The notes below the pieces were generated by a model. The model did not search any database. It had not been told where the DNA came from and saw only the letters and a program-made list of their open reading frames with translations. From NCBI GenBank assembly GCA_965212025.1, contig OZ243039.1:806001-870000 (forward strand): DNA of 64,000 nucleotides, in the 5' to 3' direction. Position numbers and translations under genes: made by a program. Shown here in pieces: positions 8,199-17,284 of the stretch. The DNA is from G965212025 sp965212025 (GTDB lineage Bacteria; Pseudomonadota; Gammaproteobacteria; Poriferisulfidales; Oxydemutatoraceae). How positions within the stretch are numbered: position 1 is the stretch's first letter; the number at the start of each line of letters is the position of its first letter.

Positions 8199-11100
8199 CT
8201 AGGCTGCTTCGAGCAGACTGTCAAGCAGGGTTTCAAGTTCTGTGGCTTTGGGCTTGACGAACCAGAATTTGGGCAGAAGCATGCCAAGATCGGTGCTGAT
8301 GTTTTGGCTCCATTGGCTGTCGGTCTTGCTTACGTGTTCATGGATGCAGCAATGCAGATATTCCACGTAAGACTCCATAACTTCAGTGTCCAGCCGGTTA
8401 ATTTCTACCAGCTCCTGGTTGTATCGGTCACTGAAACTTTGTTCCCGGTCAAAAATAAATGCCATACCGCCTGTCATTCCAGCCCCGAAATTAATGCCGG
8501 TTCTTCCGAGCACGACAACTACGCCGCCGGTCATGTATTCGCAAGCATGGTCTCCCGTTCCTTCAACGACTGCAATTGCCCCGGAGTTTCGAACCGCAAA
8601 GCGTTCCCCGGCTGTTCCGGCGGCAAAGCATTTGCCACCCGTCGCCCCATAAAGGCAAGTGTTCCCCATAATCGGTGTTTCCTGGCTGAGGGTTCGAGCC
8701 GAGTGCGGCGGCAACAAAACCAGCTCCCCGCCTGCCATGCCTTTGCCAACGTAGTCATTGGCATCCCCTTCCAGGTGCAGATTCAGCCCGGCAGAGTTCC
8801 ACGCTCCGAAGCTTTGTCCGGCGGTTCCTTCAAACTTGACCGTAATGGGCGTGTCAGCCAAACCTTTTTTGCCATGGTGTTTGGCAATTTCTCCGGAGAT
8901 GAGCGCGCCAATGGAGCGGTCTGTATTGAAGATTTCGTAACGATATTCCCCACCATGACCGGCAATGATCGCCTCACTCATATCTTTCAGCATGCGATTT
9001 GCCAGTCGAGCCTTATCCGAGGGCGGGTTTCCTGGCTCTGTGCAAAACACGGGGTGTTGTGTGCTTTTCTCCTTGTCGAGAAGCACGTCGACAGAAAGGT
9101 TTCGCAAGCGTGGGTTCGTGCTTTTTGTCTCTTCGAGCAACTCGGTTTTGCCAATCAGGTCTGTAAAATTTCTGATCCCCAAAAGCGCCATCCATTCACG
9201 CAATTCTTCTGCGACGAATCTGAAATAGTTTGCAACCATTTCTTTTTTACCGATAAAGTACAGGCGTCTTAACACGTTGTTTTGGGTTGCCACACCGGTC
9301 GCGCAATTATTCAAGTGGCAAATTCGCAAGTACTTGCATCCCATGGCAATCATCGGGGCGGTTCCAAATCCGAAGCTTTCCGCGCCAAGGATGGCGGCTT
9401 TCACAATATCCAGACCGGTTTTAAGGCCGCCATCGGTTTGCAGGCGAATTTTATGACGCAGGTCGTTGGCGACCAGTGCGTTGTGCGTTTCACGTAGCCC
9501 AAGTTCCCATGGTCCGCCAGCGTATTTGATGCTGCTCAAGGGGCTTGCGCCGGTACCCCCGTCGTAACCGGATATCGTAATTAAGTCTGCGTACGCTTTG
9601 GCAACTCCGACGGCAACTGTTCCCACTCCAATTTGGGCAACCAGCTTGACCGAAACCAAAGCTTCGGGGTTGACCTGTTTCAAATCGAAAATCAGCTGCG
9701 CCAAGTCTTCAATGGAATAAATGTCGTGATGGGGTGGTGGGGAAATCAGGGATATGCCAGGTTTTGAAAAGCGGAGTTTCGCAATCATGTCGTTGACTTT
9801 GTGCCCTGGCAGTTGCCCGCCTTCGCCAGGTTTTGCGCCTTGGGCAATTTTTATTTGCAGAACTTCCGCGTTTACCAGGTAGTGTGGCGTAACGCCGAAG
9901 CGACCCGAAGCGACCTGCTTGATTTTTGAATTTTTCGGCGTGTTGAAGCGTAGCGATGATTCTCCGCCTTCGCCCGAGTTTGAGCGACCTCCCAGTGAAT
10001 TCATGGCTTCGGCAAGCGTTTCATGCGCTTCAGGTGACAGCGCGCCAAGCGACATGCCGGCGGAATCAAAGCGCGGCAAGATGTTTTCCGCAGACTCGAC
10101 CTCAGACAAAGGAATTCCAGTCTCAGGCGGTTTCAGAGCCAGCAAATCACGCAGCACCATTGGCTGGCGGTGATTCACGTGTGCTGCGAACACTTTGTAT
10201 TGTTCGTAGTCTCCACTACTGGCGGCAGCGCGCAGGGACATGACAACCTGCGGGTTGAAAGCGTGGAACTCACCCTCTCCGTGATATTTCAAAAGTCCGC
10301 CTTGACGAATATGGCGGTGCGGGTTCCAGGTGCGGCGTGCCAGCTCAACCTGATCCTGTTGCAGGTCGGAAAACTTCATGCCCTGTAAGCGGGGGGGTGT
10401 GCTGGCAAAGCAGAGTTCCAGTATCTCCTGGTGTAAGCCGACGATTTCGAACAACTGCCCACCACGGTAGCTGGTGATGGCGGAAATACCCATTTTCGAG
10501 AGAATCTTGTACAGCCCTTTGTTGATGGCCTTACGATACGTCCGTCCGGCAGCGTTTTTCTTTTCGTCGGATGCCGGATCTTTCTTCGATTGCAAAGCGT
10601 GCAGTATCTGGTATGTCAGGTAAGGATGTATGGCGGTGGCACCACTGCCGATCAAAATTGCAAAGTGATGGGGATCCCGAGCCCAGCCGGTGTTGATAAC
10701 GATGTTGACCCGACAGCGCAGTCCTGCGCGGATGAGCCTGTGGTGCAAAGCCCCACAGGCCAGTAGAGAGTGCATGGGGACGTACCCTTTGCGTATGTTT
10801 TGGTCGCTGAGCACCAGTAGGCGAACCCCGTTCTCCTGTACGGCACGGGTGACACTGTCACACAGTGCGAGTAACCCGGATTGCAGGCTGAGTTCTTCAC
10901 GTATATTGAGATCAAAAACCTGGTGTTTCAGATAGCCGACCGGGTTTTCCAGAAGAGCGTTGTATTTGTGTTCGGACAGCACGGGAGAATCCAGTGCCAG
11001 CCGCCGGGCGTGTTCCGGTCTTTCCACAAATGGATTGGCTTCCTCGCCGAATGAGGTTTCCAGGGACATTACGATTTTCTCTCGCAAAGAATCGATCGGA

Positions 11101-12731
11101 GGATTCGTGACTTGTGCAAAAATCTGTCTGAAGCTGTCAAAAAGCGAGCGAATGGATGTGGAAAAAACCGGCAGTGGCGTGTCGTCTCCCATGGACCCGA
11201 TTGCTTCCTGCCCAATTTTGGCAAGGACTTTTATGACTTGCTCGCATTCTTCCGAAGAAACGTCAAACATTTTTTTGTAGATTTCCAGTTTTTTGGGAGT
11301 GAACGCGGTTTTTAACAGCAAGTCATCATTGATTGGCGTCGTCAGACGCCGGGTGTGGGTTTTGACCCACTGGTAATAAGGCTGGCGAGACTTTAGCAAG
11401 TCGTCTATTTCCTCCGGTAAAATCAAGCGACCCGTGAGGGTGTCTGCCGCGATCATTTCGCCGGGTTTCAATCGCCCCTTAAGCACCACGTCCTGTGGCT
11501 TGTAATCGCATACGCCTGCTTCTGTGGCCAAGGTAATGAAGCGGTTACGGGTGACCACGTAACGCGATGGGCGCAAGCCGTTACGGTCCAAAGCGCATGC
11601 TGCATAACGCCCGTCAGTCAGGGCGATTGCCGCCGGCCCATCCCAAGGTTCGCTGTGCATGGAGTGATAGCTGTAGAAAGCGCGCAGATTAGGGTCGCTG
11701 TGGCCGGTGTTTTGCCACGCTGGTGGTATCAGCATGCGCATGGCGCGAAAAATATCGAGCCCGCCAGCAAGCAGCAATTCCAGCATATTGTCCAGGCTCG
11801 AGGAATCGGAGCCCTTCTGGGCAACAATGGGAGCCAATTCTGTCAAAGCCGGAAGCAATGGCGTGCTCATAATGTGTGCGCGCGCGTTTGCCCAGATCCG
11901 GTTGCTGCTTATCGTATTGATCTCGCCGTTGTGCGCCAAAAAACGAAAGGGTTGTGCCAATTTCCATTGAGGCCAGGTGTTGGTTGAGAAGCGTTGATGA
12001 AACAGGCAAATAGAGCTTTGCAGGAGGCTGTCGCGTAAGTCTTCATAAAAAACCGGCAGGTTTTCCGGCATGACAAGCCCTTTGTAAGCGATGACGCGGG
12101 AGGAGAGACTCGCGACGTAAAATGCTTCGTCCGAAACGCCAAGGGCAATTTCGGCACGCCGCCTGGCGATAAAAAGCCGACGCTCGAAGTCTTGGCTGTG
12201 ATTATTTGTGGCGTTGACAAAGATCTGCGCAATAAAAGGCAGGGTTTCCAAAGCTTTTGCGCCGCAAGCCGAAGTGTCTGAAGGAACCTCGCGCCAGCCG
12301 GCAACCACCAACCCCTCACCGACGAGCTTTTGTTCCAGGATGTGCGTGCATTTGTGGCGCCGCGCCTTGTGGCGCGGCAAAAACACCGTGCCAACAGCGA
12401 ACAGCTTAGCGAGCTTCACTTTTGCTTCTTCTGCCTTGGTGCGTAAAAAGAGTTCAGGTTTTTTTAGCAGCAGGCCACACCCATCGCCAGTTTTTCCGTC
12501 TGCCGCAATCGCGCCGCGGTGTGTCAGTCGGGATAGGGCTTTGATGCCTGTAGTGACCAAGTGATGGCTCGGTGCGTCGTCCATGTGCGCGATCAGACCA
12601 TAGCCGCAACCGTCTTTTTCGAAGGCAGGGTCGTAAAGTCTGTTATTGTGTTGCAAGCTTACGCACAGTAGAAGGGTGGGCGACTCACTTTTGAGTATAT
12701 CACGGTCTCGCTTGGCATCCGTTTGGCGCAT
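8199..12731 (-). CDS. gltB: Glutamate synthase (NADPH-type) large subunit
   Basis: A 1510-residue GOGAT alpha subunit that transfers the amide of glutamine to 2-oxoglutarate. The N-terminal glutaminase domain begins at DGCGYGLIAHM, where Cys42 should become the catalytic N-terminal cysteine after removal of a propeptide of about 41 residues, as in E. coli. Also visible are HRGAIAADGKTGDGCGLLL, the FMN/2-oxoglutarate domain with GEGGESSLRF and GYDGGTGASPL, the 3Fe-4S ligands in GCKYLRICHLNNCATG (C-x5-C-x4-C), and the C-terminal beta-helix rich in glycine. GltD (the NADPH/FAD subunit) is not adjacent on either side, so the partner must be elsewhere, or the enzyme is ferredoxin-fed; sequence length and Cys spacing fit the bacterial NADPH class. 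Confidence 0.96.
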   Translation of the reverse strand: MRQTDAKRDRDILKSESPTLLLCVSLQHNNRLYDPAFEKDGCGYGLIAHMDDAPSHHLVTTGIKALSRLTHRGAIAADGKTGDGCGLLLKKPELFLRTKAEEAKVKLAKLFAVGTVFLPRHKARRHKCTHILEQKLVGEGLVVAGWREVPSDTSACGAKALETLPFIAQIFVNATNNHSQDFERRLFIARRRAEIALGVSDEAFYVASLSSRVIAYKGLVMPENLPVFYEDLRDSLLQSSICLFHQRFSTNTWPQWKLAQPFRFLAHNGEINTISSNRIWANARAHIMSTPLLPALTELAPIVAQKGSDSSSLDNMLELLLAGGLDIFRAMRMLIPPAWQNTGHSDPNLRAFYSYHSMHSEPWDGPAAIALTDGRYAACALDRNGLRPSRYVVTRNRFITLATEAGVCDYKPQDVVLKGRLKPGEMIAADTLTGRLILPEEIDDLLKSRQPYYQWVKTHTRRLTTPINDDLLLKTAFTPKKLEIYKKMFDVSSEECEQVIKVLAKIGQEAIGSMGDDTPLPVFSTSIRSLFDSFRQIFAQVTNPPIDSLREKIVMSLETSFGEEANPFVERPEHARRLALDSPVLSEHKYNALLENPVGYLKHQVFDLNIREELSLQSGLLALCDSVTRAVQENGVRLLVLSDQNIRKGYVPMHSLLACGALHHRLIRAGLRCRVNIVINTGWARDPHHFAILIGSGATAIHPYLTYQILHALQSKKDPASDEKKNAAGRTYRKAINKGLYKILSKMGISAITSYRGGQLFEIVGLHQEILELCFASTPPRLQGMKFSDLQQDQVELARRTWNPHRHIRQGGLLKYHGEGEFHAFNPQVVMSLRAAASSGDYEQYKVFAAHVNHRQPMVLRDLLALKPPETGIPLSEVESAENILPRFDSAGMSLGALSPEAHETLAEAMNSLGGRSNSGEGGESSLRFNTPKNSKIKQVASGRFGVTPHYLVNAEVLQIKIAQGAKPGEGGQLPGHKVNDMIAKLRFSKPGISLISPPPHHDIYSIEDLAQLIFDLKQVNPEALVSVKLVAQIGVGTVAVGVAKAYADLITISGYDGGTGASPLSSIKYAGGPWELGLRETHNALVANDLRHKIRLQTDGGLKTGLDIVKAAILGAESFGFGTAPMIAMGCKYLRICHLNNCATGVATQNNVLRRLYFIGKKEMVANYFRFVAEELREWMALLGIRNFTDLIGKTELLEETKSTNPRLRNLSVDVLLDKEKSTQHPVFCTEPGNPPSDKARLANRMLKDMSEAIIAGHGGEYRYEIFNTDRSIGALISGEIAKHHGKKGLADTPITVKFEGTAGQSFGAWNSAGLNLHLEGDANDYVGKGMAGGELVLLPPHSARTLSQETPIMGNTCLYGATGGKCFAAGTAGERFAVRNSGAIAVVEGTGDHACEYMTGGVVVVLGRTGINFGAGMTGGMAFIFDREQSFSDRYNQELVEINRLDTEVMESYVEYLHCCIHEHVSKTDSQWSQNISTDLGMLLPKFWFVKPKATELETLLDSLLEAA

Positions 12732-12803
12732 TGACCGGCCGAAGTTACCGTGTTTCCTGTGCTGGCGTGACGGGTTGCAGGTTCCTTCCTGAAAAATGCG
12801 TGG

Positions 12804-12809
12804 TATAAT
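12804..12809 (+). promoter_or_regulatory. Extended -10 promoter element before the surface-protein gene
   Basis: TGGTATAAT (TATAAT at 12804-12809 with the upstream TG of an extended -10) lies about 130 bases before the GTG start of the 12.9-15.2 kb gene. A weak -35 (TTCCTT, 12782-12787) is spaced 16 bases. The same TGGTATAAT string occurs upstream of rpoZ. Confidence 0.5.
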
Positions 12810-12937
12810 TCACCCCAGCGGGGGTTGTTGTGGGTTACGCTTGTTGCAGCCGCCCGGGAAAGAGGTGGCGCTTGCGGGTGCTTAGGGAATGTTTTTGTGC
12901 TTTTATTGAGCTTTGACTTGGCTCGAAACTTGGGGGT

Positions 12938-13966
12938 GTGCTTGTGTTTACAGACAGTTATGGATTTTTTGCCGCTTGCAGGAAAATTGCTTGCCTTGCC
13001 ATTTTGCTTGCTGTCTCATCGAATGCCCTGGCGGTGCTTGTATCGACACCATCCGTGCTTTCTTTCGGCACACCAACAACAATAACATTTGGACACCTTG
13101 CCCAAGAGTATAGTTTTCTGGTGGAAGAATTGACAATTGAAGGTGGCAGCACACTGACTCAATGGCGCTTGTCGAAACCGGAATATGGTAGAGCCGATTT
13201 TGTTCGTTCCACCTCACCAGAAGATGTCAGGACCGATACCGTGACCCGAATGGCCACAGGCAGGACGGTTATTATCAGGTATCTATTGCTTAGAGATCCC
13301 GTTCCCAGTGGAAGCGACGCAAATGCTGGAAACGACGCATTTTCCGTGATGGTTGAGGATACGTCGAAAAGTACCACGTTTCCGGTCAGGCTTGGTACCT
13401 TTAACCGTCCGCCAGTGGTACTTGACTCCAGAGGAACCACGATCACCGGTGGTACGTTTATAGCTCCGTTTCCTGTTGGTGGGACTGTGACCACGACCGT
13501 ATTCAAGGCAGTAGAAGGTAATTATGAAATTAATTTATATCCCGGATCTGCCCCCTATTTTGGGTGGTCAGCTACTCCTGTCGATGTTGGGGGGGGCGTT
13601 ACTGTGTTCTTCTTCGATGCCGGTAATGGAGCGCAAATCACTACCGCTCGCCCAACCACAGAAGTAGCAGTGACGTATAAAGGTTCGTCAGATGTAACCA
13701 TCGCGGACGGCGGGTATACGCTGGTGGTAACAGATACCTTGGGCAGAGAAACCACCGTTGCTGTGTCATTTACGTCCCAGAGACCGGTGATTGGATATGA
13801 AGGCTCCCCGGTTGAAGACGGTGAATTGAATATCAGTGTGCACAGGCTTGCTCTTAGTGCTGCAAGAGAGTTTTCGTTTCAGCTTTCAGCTGAATACGCC
13901 TGCCCGCCGGCGACGAAATGTTTGTTTTGGGAAGCCCCCCGTGAACGTAGTACTAGTTCCTACTGA
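12938..13966 (+). CDS. Secreted Ig/cadherin-like surface protein, N-terminal piece (frameshifted)
   Basis: This is the first part of a protein of about 770 residues whose frame breaks at a poly-C run (13935-13940). Translation from GTG 12938 (alternatively GTG 12944) gives a short polar stretch and then a signal peptide, CRKIACLAILLAVSSNALA, with a plausible cut after ALA. The mature part is rich in Thr, Val and Gly beta-strand patterns, with repeats introduced by phrases such as RPPVVLDS and QRPVIGYE, like Ig-, cadherin- or PKD-type surface modules. A tract of eight G (13589-13596) encodes Gly-Gly-Gly. Past the C-run this frame yields only a short unrelated tail (REREST-like) and stops at 13966. 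I recognise no specific family. Confidence 0.6.
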   Translation: MLVFTDSYGFFAACRKIACLAILLAVSSNALAVLVSTPSVLSFGTPTTITFGHLAQEYSFLVEELTIEGGSTLTQWRLSKPEYGRADFVRSTSPEDVRTDTVTRMATGRTVIIRYLLLRDPVPSGSDANAGNDAFSVMVEDTSKSTTFPVRLGTFNRPPVVLDSRGTTITGGTFIAPFPVGGTVTTTVFKAVEGNYEINLYPGSAPYFGWSATPVDVGGGVTVFFFDAGNGAQITTARPTTEVAVTYKGSSDVTIADGGYTLVVTDTLGRETTVAVSFTSQRPVIGYEGSPVEDGELNISVHRLALSAAREFSFQLSAEYACPPATKCLFWEAPRERSTSSY

Positions 13967-15239
13967 AACTGCAGGGGGAGCCCCGGTCACAGTCACAGTC
14001 ACAATACCAGACGGTTCGGGTTCATCAGTCACTTTCCTTATTGAGGTTTCGGGCACCGAACCACTCTTGAAGAGTAGTGTTCTTGTTAACGTAAACGTAG
14101 TGGAGAACGAGCCGCCCACAATTGTGTCGATAGACGGGCAGCCTACTAAAACAAAATTCGTTGTTTCACCAAATTTACAAACTGCGCGATTCTCTGTCGT
14201 CGCTGAGGATGATTTTCAGCCAGAAAACATGATATGGGAGATTTCCGATGCTGTGGGTGCTGAAGTCAACTTTGTCGTGAATGAGGAGCTGCGGACAACA
14301 GCCACAACAGCTAGGGGGAGTAACCCCTCAGTCAGCTTTGTGAGAACGCCTCCGACGACTGAAGCAGGTCTTGCGTTTACGCTCGCTGTGACGGAAGCTG
14401 GTAGGGCAGGACTTGTTGATACGGTCAGAGTGACTGTCATGGTGGGTACTACCAGCACTGCTGGATCTCCGGTGCCGGGGACACGGTGGAGATCTCTGTA
14501 TAGGGTGGTGACAAATTACCCGATCTACATTCTGACGCCCAACGCAACAGACCCTGGGCTTGGAGAAACAGCGGCGCTGGATTGGACTGTAACCGCTGAC
14601 GACGTTGTAATTACGGGCGCAGATGATGGTGTCTTCACGGCAAAGGGTTCGGAAGTCACGATTGCGTCAGCTGTGGCTAGTCCAAGAACGACACTTAGCG
14701 GGGAGTATATTATTGAGATACGAAATTCCTACGGAAAAGTTTACAGCCATAGAATTATGCATTCCAGAGCAAATGAGCCTCCCTCTGTGACGTATTGGGT
14801 CGGTAATGATTTCGGGGCGGGGAAGACTCGCGGACCGCGTGACGGAAGACCGATAGACTTGCCACTGGGTGAGGCGACAACTGTCACGTTTAGTGCTGAT
14901 GATCCAGTTGGTGAGCCTGTAAAAGGTTCCACATTCATGTGGACATTAGAGGAACAGATGGGCTTGACAGCAACTTTTGTCGGTGTAACTACCTCAACGA
15001 GCGGTGTAAGCACAGCAACTACCACAACGGGCAGTGTAAGCACAGGGACGATTGTTGTTGTCCAGTTCGAGGAGGAGATACCTGAGCTGGGAGGCTATTT
15101 TTATATTACGGTCAGCGATGGTCGTGGCAATGTAAATGGTGGAGCCGGTGACAGAAGCATACGTGTGAACTTGCCCAGGGCGGCGGCGGCGGGGGGGGAG
15201 CTCAGGATCAGAATGTTTCTGGGTGGTGCCGTCCGCTAA
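13836..15239 (+). CDS. Secreted Ig/cadherin-like surface protein, C-terminal piece (frameshifted)
   Basis: Continuation of the preceding gene in another frame; the real coding part begins near 13936. If the C-run at 13935-13940 held seven rather than six C, the two parts would join as ...LFWEAPPVNVVLVP... without interruption. The domains continue: phrases NEPPTIVSIDG and NEPPSVTYWVG mark the starts of successive beta-rich repeats of about 100-200 residues, and FYITVSDGRGN is typical of cadherin-like or PKD-like modules. A Thr/Ser-rich low-complexity stretch (STSGVSTATTTTGSVSTGT) precedes the last domain. A second G8 tract (15191-15198) encodes the Gly run just before the terminus. The protein ends ELRIRMFLGGAVR, nearly the same tail as the giant proteins at 35-64 kb. 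Confidence 0.6.
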   Translation: MCTGLLLVLQESFRFSFQLNTPARRRRNVCFGKPPVNVVLVPTETAGGAPVTVTVTIPDGSGSSVTFLIEVSGTEPLLKSSVLVNVNVVENEPPTIVSIDGQPTKTKFVVSPNLQTARFSVVAEDDFQPENMIWEISDAVGAEVNFVVNEELRTTATTARGSNPSVSFVRTPPTTEAGLAFTLAVTEAGRAGLVDTVRVTVMVGTTSTAGSPVPGTRWRSLYRVVTNYPIYILTPNATDPGLGETAALDWTVTADDVVITGADDGVFTAKGSEVTIASAVASPRTTLSGEYIIEIRNSYGKVYSHRIMHSRANEPPSVTYWVGNDFGAGKTRGPRDGRPIDLPLGEATTVTFSADDPVGEPVKGSTFMWTLEEQMGLTATFVGVTTSTSGVSTATTTTGSVSTGTIVVVQFEEEIPELGGYFYITVSDGRGNVNGGAGDRSIRVNLPRAAAAGGELRIRMFLGGAVR

Positions 15240-15579
15240 GGAATTGATCCTGGCGCCCTCGGGGGGCAATATGCTTACCCGATGGTGTGGCTCTGGTCTC
15301 GGTTCCTGCCCGGGAACCGGCGCGCCACGTCATGGCCTTGGATATGTGCGGTTCTTCTGACTCAGACCAATAAGGTTTCTTTGAAGTATTGGGAAAGGTC
15401 GGTACAGCCTATAAAGGTCAGCAGGATTGGATGCCCTTTTCTTGTCCTCTCGTGTTGCCTGGCTGTTTCCCGAATCATCTTGTTGCACTCTGAGTTGTAA
15501 AGGCGCAGCAGGAACCTCGTGACATGGTGGCTTTTTGCCAACCGACGCGATGCTTGCCTTTGTTGCAGGGTAGCCCGGG
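15240..15579. other. Intergenic, convergent gap before xerC
   Basis: No gene is recognised here. A hairpin CGGTTCC-tgcccg-GGAACCG at 15300-15319 lies about 60 bases after the surface-protein stop; it has no T-tract, so it could be a weak terminator or only an mRNA stem. The open frames in this stretch have no family features. Confidence 0.35.
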
Positions 15580-16509
15580 TTACAGTTTTTTCGAAACGTT
15601 TTGTCTGCGTGCGCGTGGGTGCGCTTTGTCATAAACCGCCGCAAGATGTTGAAAGTCAAGATGGGTATAAACTTGCGTCGTGCTGATATTGCTGTGGCCT
15701 AAAAGTTCCTGTACCGCTCTCAACTCACCCGAAGACTCCAGGAGATGGCTGGCGAAGGAATGCCTGAGTATATGTGGGTGCAGGTGTTTGCCCAAGTGGT
15801 ATTTTCTTGCCAGTCGGGCGAGTCGGGTTTGCACGTTTTTCGGTGTCATCCTCGTCCCATTTCGCGAAACGAAAAGTGCTTCTTCTCCGGATTGAGCATA
15901 ACGGTTTCGAATTGGCAGCCAACGCATGATTGCCAGGCATGCGTGGTGACCGACAGGTATTTCCCGTTGTTTGTTGCCTTTCCCTGTTACCCGAATGCTC
16001 CCCTGTCTGCGCGGCTGTACGGATCCCAGGTTCAAGTTTTCAAGATTGCACATAATCAGTTCTGACAGTCGCAGCCCCGAAGAATAGGCCAGTTCGACAA
16101 TGGTCTGGTCACGAATTTCCAGGGGATCATCGCTTTTCTTGTCGAGCAACAAGGAAAGCTCTTCACAGCTCAGCGTGTTCGGAAGCCGTTTTTTCGCGCG
16201 CGGGGCACGAATCCCGGTGGTGGGATTGTTTGCCGTCTGCTGCGTTGCCACGCAGTAGCGATAAAAGCCACGCAAGCTTGATGCCTGGCGCTGCAAGGTG
16301 CGACCGCTTATGTTTTGAGAAGAACGATGAGCCAGATAGCCTCGTAGTACTTCCTCACCGATGGTGTGCCAGTTCTCCCCCGCTTTTTCCAGGAAGGCGG
16401 CGAAACCTTGTAAGTCTTGCCGGTAACTCGTGATGGTGTTCTTGGCACAAAAACGCCCGTTGGCAAGCATGTGTAAGTATTTTGAAAGTGCGTTGGCAAA
16501 GCTGGTCAT
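15580..16509 (-). CDS. xerC: Site-specific tyrosine recombinase XerC
   Basis: A 309-residue tyrosine recombinase (from ATG 16509). The catalytic set is complete: Arg in SSGLRLSEL, Lys in TGKGNKQREIPV, His-x-x-Arg in HPHILRHSFASHL, His in LLGHSNISTTQ and the nucleophile Tyr in QVYTHLDF. With XerD it resolves chromosome dimers at dif during FtsK-driven segregation. XerC rather than a phage integrase is supported by its size, by the SAM-like N-terminal domain and above all by the neighbourhood: it follows dapF and DUF484, the conserved gammaproteobacterial order. ATG 16509 lies four bases after the DUF484 stop; a longer start at 16539 would overlap it. Confidence 0.95.
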   Translation of the reverse strand: MTSFANALSKYLHMLANGRFCAKNTITSYRQDLQGFAAFLEKAGENWHTIGEEVLRGYLAHRSSQNISGRTLQRQASSLRGFYRYCVATQQTANNPTTGIRAPRAKKRLPNTLSCEELSLLLDKKSDDPLEIRDQTIVELAYSSGLRLSELIMCNLENLNLGSVQPRRQGSIRVTGKGNKQREIPVGHHACLAIMRWLPIRNRYAQSGEEALFVSRNGTRMTPKNVQTRLARLARKYHLGKHLHPHILRHSFASHLLESSGELRAVQELLGHSNISTTQVYTHLDFQHLAAVYDKAHPRARRQNVSKKL

Positions 16510-16513
16510 CTGA

Positions 16514-17284
16514 TTACTTTTCCGGCTTCTCTGATGCAATGGCAGTCACCCCAATCAATAAGCCAAGCTGCGTTAGAAACAGGGTGCCCATTTGGGGGGC
16601 GAAATGGTGGGGGTCAGCACTGCCCAGCGAGAGCACCGCCGCCGGAGTTTTCTTTTCGGGGCACATAATCGGAACAATCACGGTGGAGGCCAGTCTGCTG
16701 ACAGGTTTGCCAAACAATGCGATTTTTTGTGCATCGTTCAGCGGCTCGCAGCTTGGAATGCCACTTCCGAATACTCTGTGAAGCAGCCCTGCCACCCGCT
16801 CATCCTTGACGCTGACCGTTTTGCCCAAGTGGATGGTGCGGGTTTCATTGTTGCTGAAACTGTCCAGCCAGCAGAGGGCAAGGCGCAAATCCGGGAAAAA
16901 CTCATTGAACACGGTTCGGCATATTTGACTCGTGGTCAGGGTGTTCGGGTAGATGCCCGCCTGCTCTTTTAGCGCTTTCAGGCTTTCTTTCAGAAGACTC
17001 GCAGACAGGGCATGGAGGCAAAAAGAAACTTTTTGATTGGCCCCAGCCAACTTTGCCCAGGAGTTTAATTTTTCGTGTAACCGTGAATTCTTTTCGCGCA
17101 GGAGCTGAACCTGTTTTTTATGCAGAGAGGTGACGTTCTCGGTTTCAAAGGCAATCTCCAGGTGGGTCAGAAATTCCGGATATTTTTTCAACATATCCGG
17201 ATTCTTCCGAAGCCAGAAGACGGCAATCTCTTCTTCGGAAAGCTCTGTTTTTGAGTGGTTTTTGAGTGGTTTCCTTTCAGCCAT
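16514..17284 (-). CDS. DUF484 family protein
   Basis: A 256-residue protein of the DUF484 family, GAF-like, found between dapF and xerC in many gammaproteobacteria; the biochemical function is unknown. Visible features are the N-terminal segment with IAVFWLRKNPDMLKKYPEFLTHLEI (typically F-L-x-x-P-D-F), a predicted coiled coil around residues 55-80 (KKQVQLLREKNSRLHEKL), and a GAF-like C-terminal half with SLGSADPHHFAPQMGTLFLTQL. The start overlaps the dapF stop by eight bases, which supports translation from one mRNA with dapF and xerC. Confidence 0.88.
   Translation of the reverse strand: MAERKPLKNHSKTELSEEEIAVFWLRKNPDMLKKYPEFLTHLEIAFETENVTSLHKKQVQLLREKNSRLHEKLNSWAKLAGANQKVSFCLHALSASLLKESLKALKEQAGIYPNTLTTSQICRTVFNEFFPDLRLALCWLDSFSNNETRTIHLGKTVSVKDERVAGLLHRVFGSGIPSCEPLNDAQKIALFGKPVSRLASTVIVPIMCPEKKTPAAVLSLGSADPHHFAPQMGTLFLTQLGLLIGVTAIASEKPEK

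Noticed and set aside
15580..16509. Tyrosine recombinase as sign of a mobile element
   Set aside because: Gene order dapF-DUF484-xerC and motif details identify chromosomal XerC; no att-like repeats or phage genes flank it.
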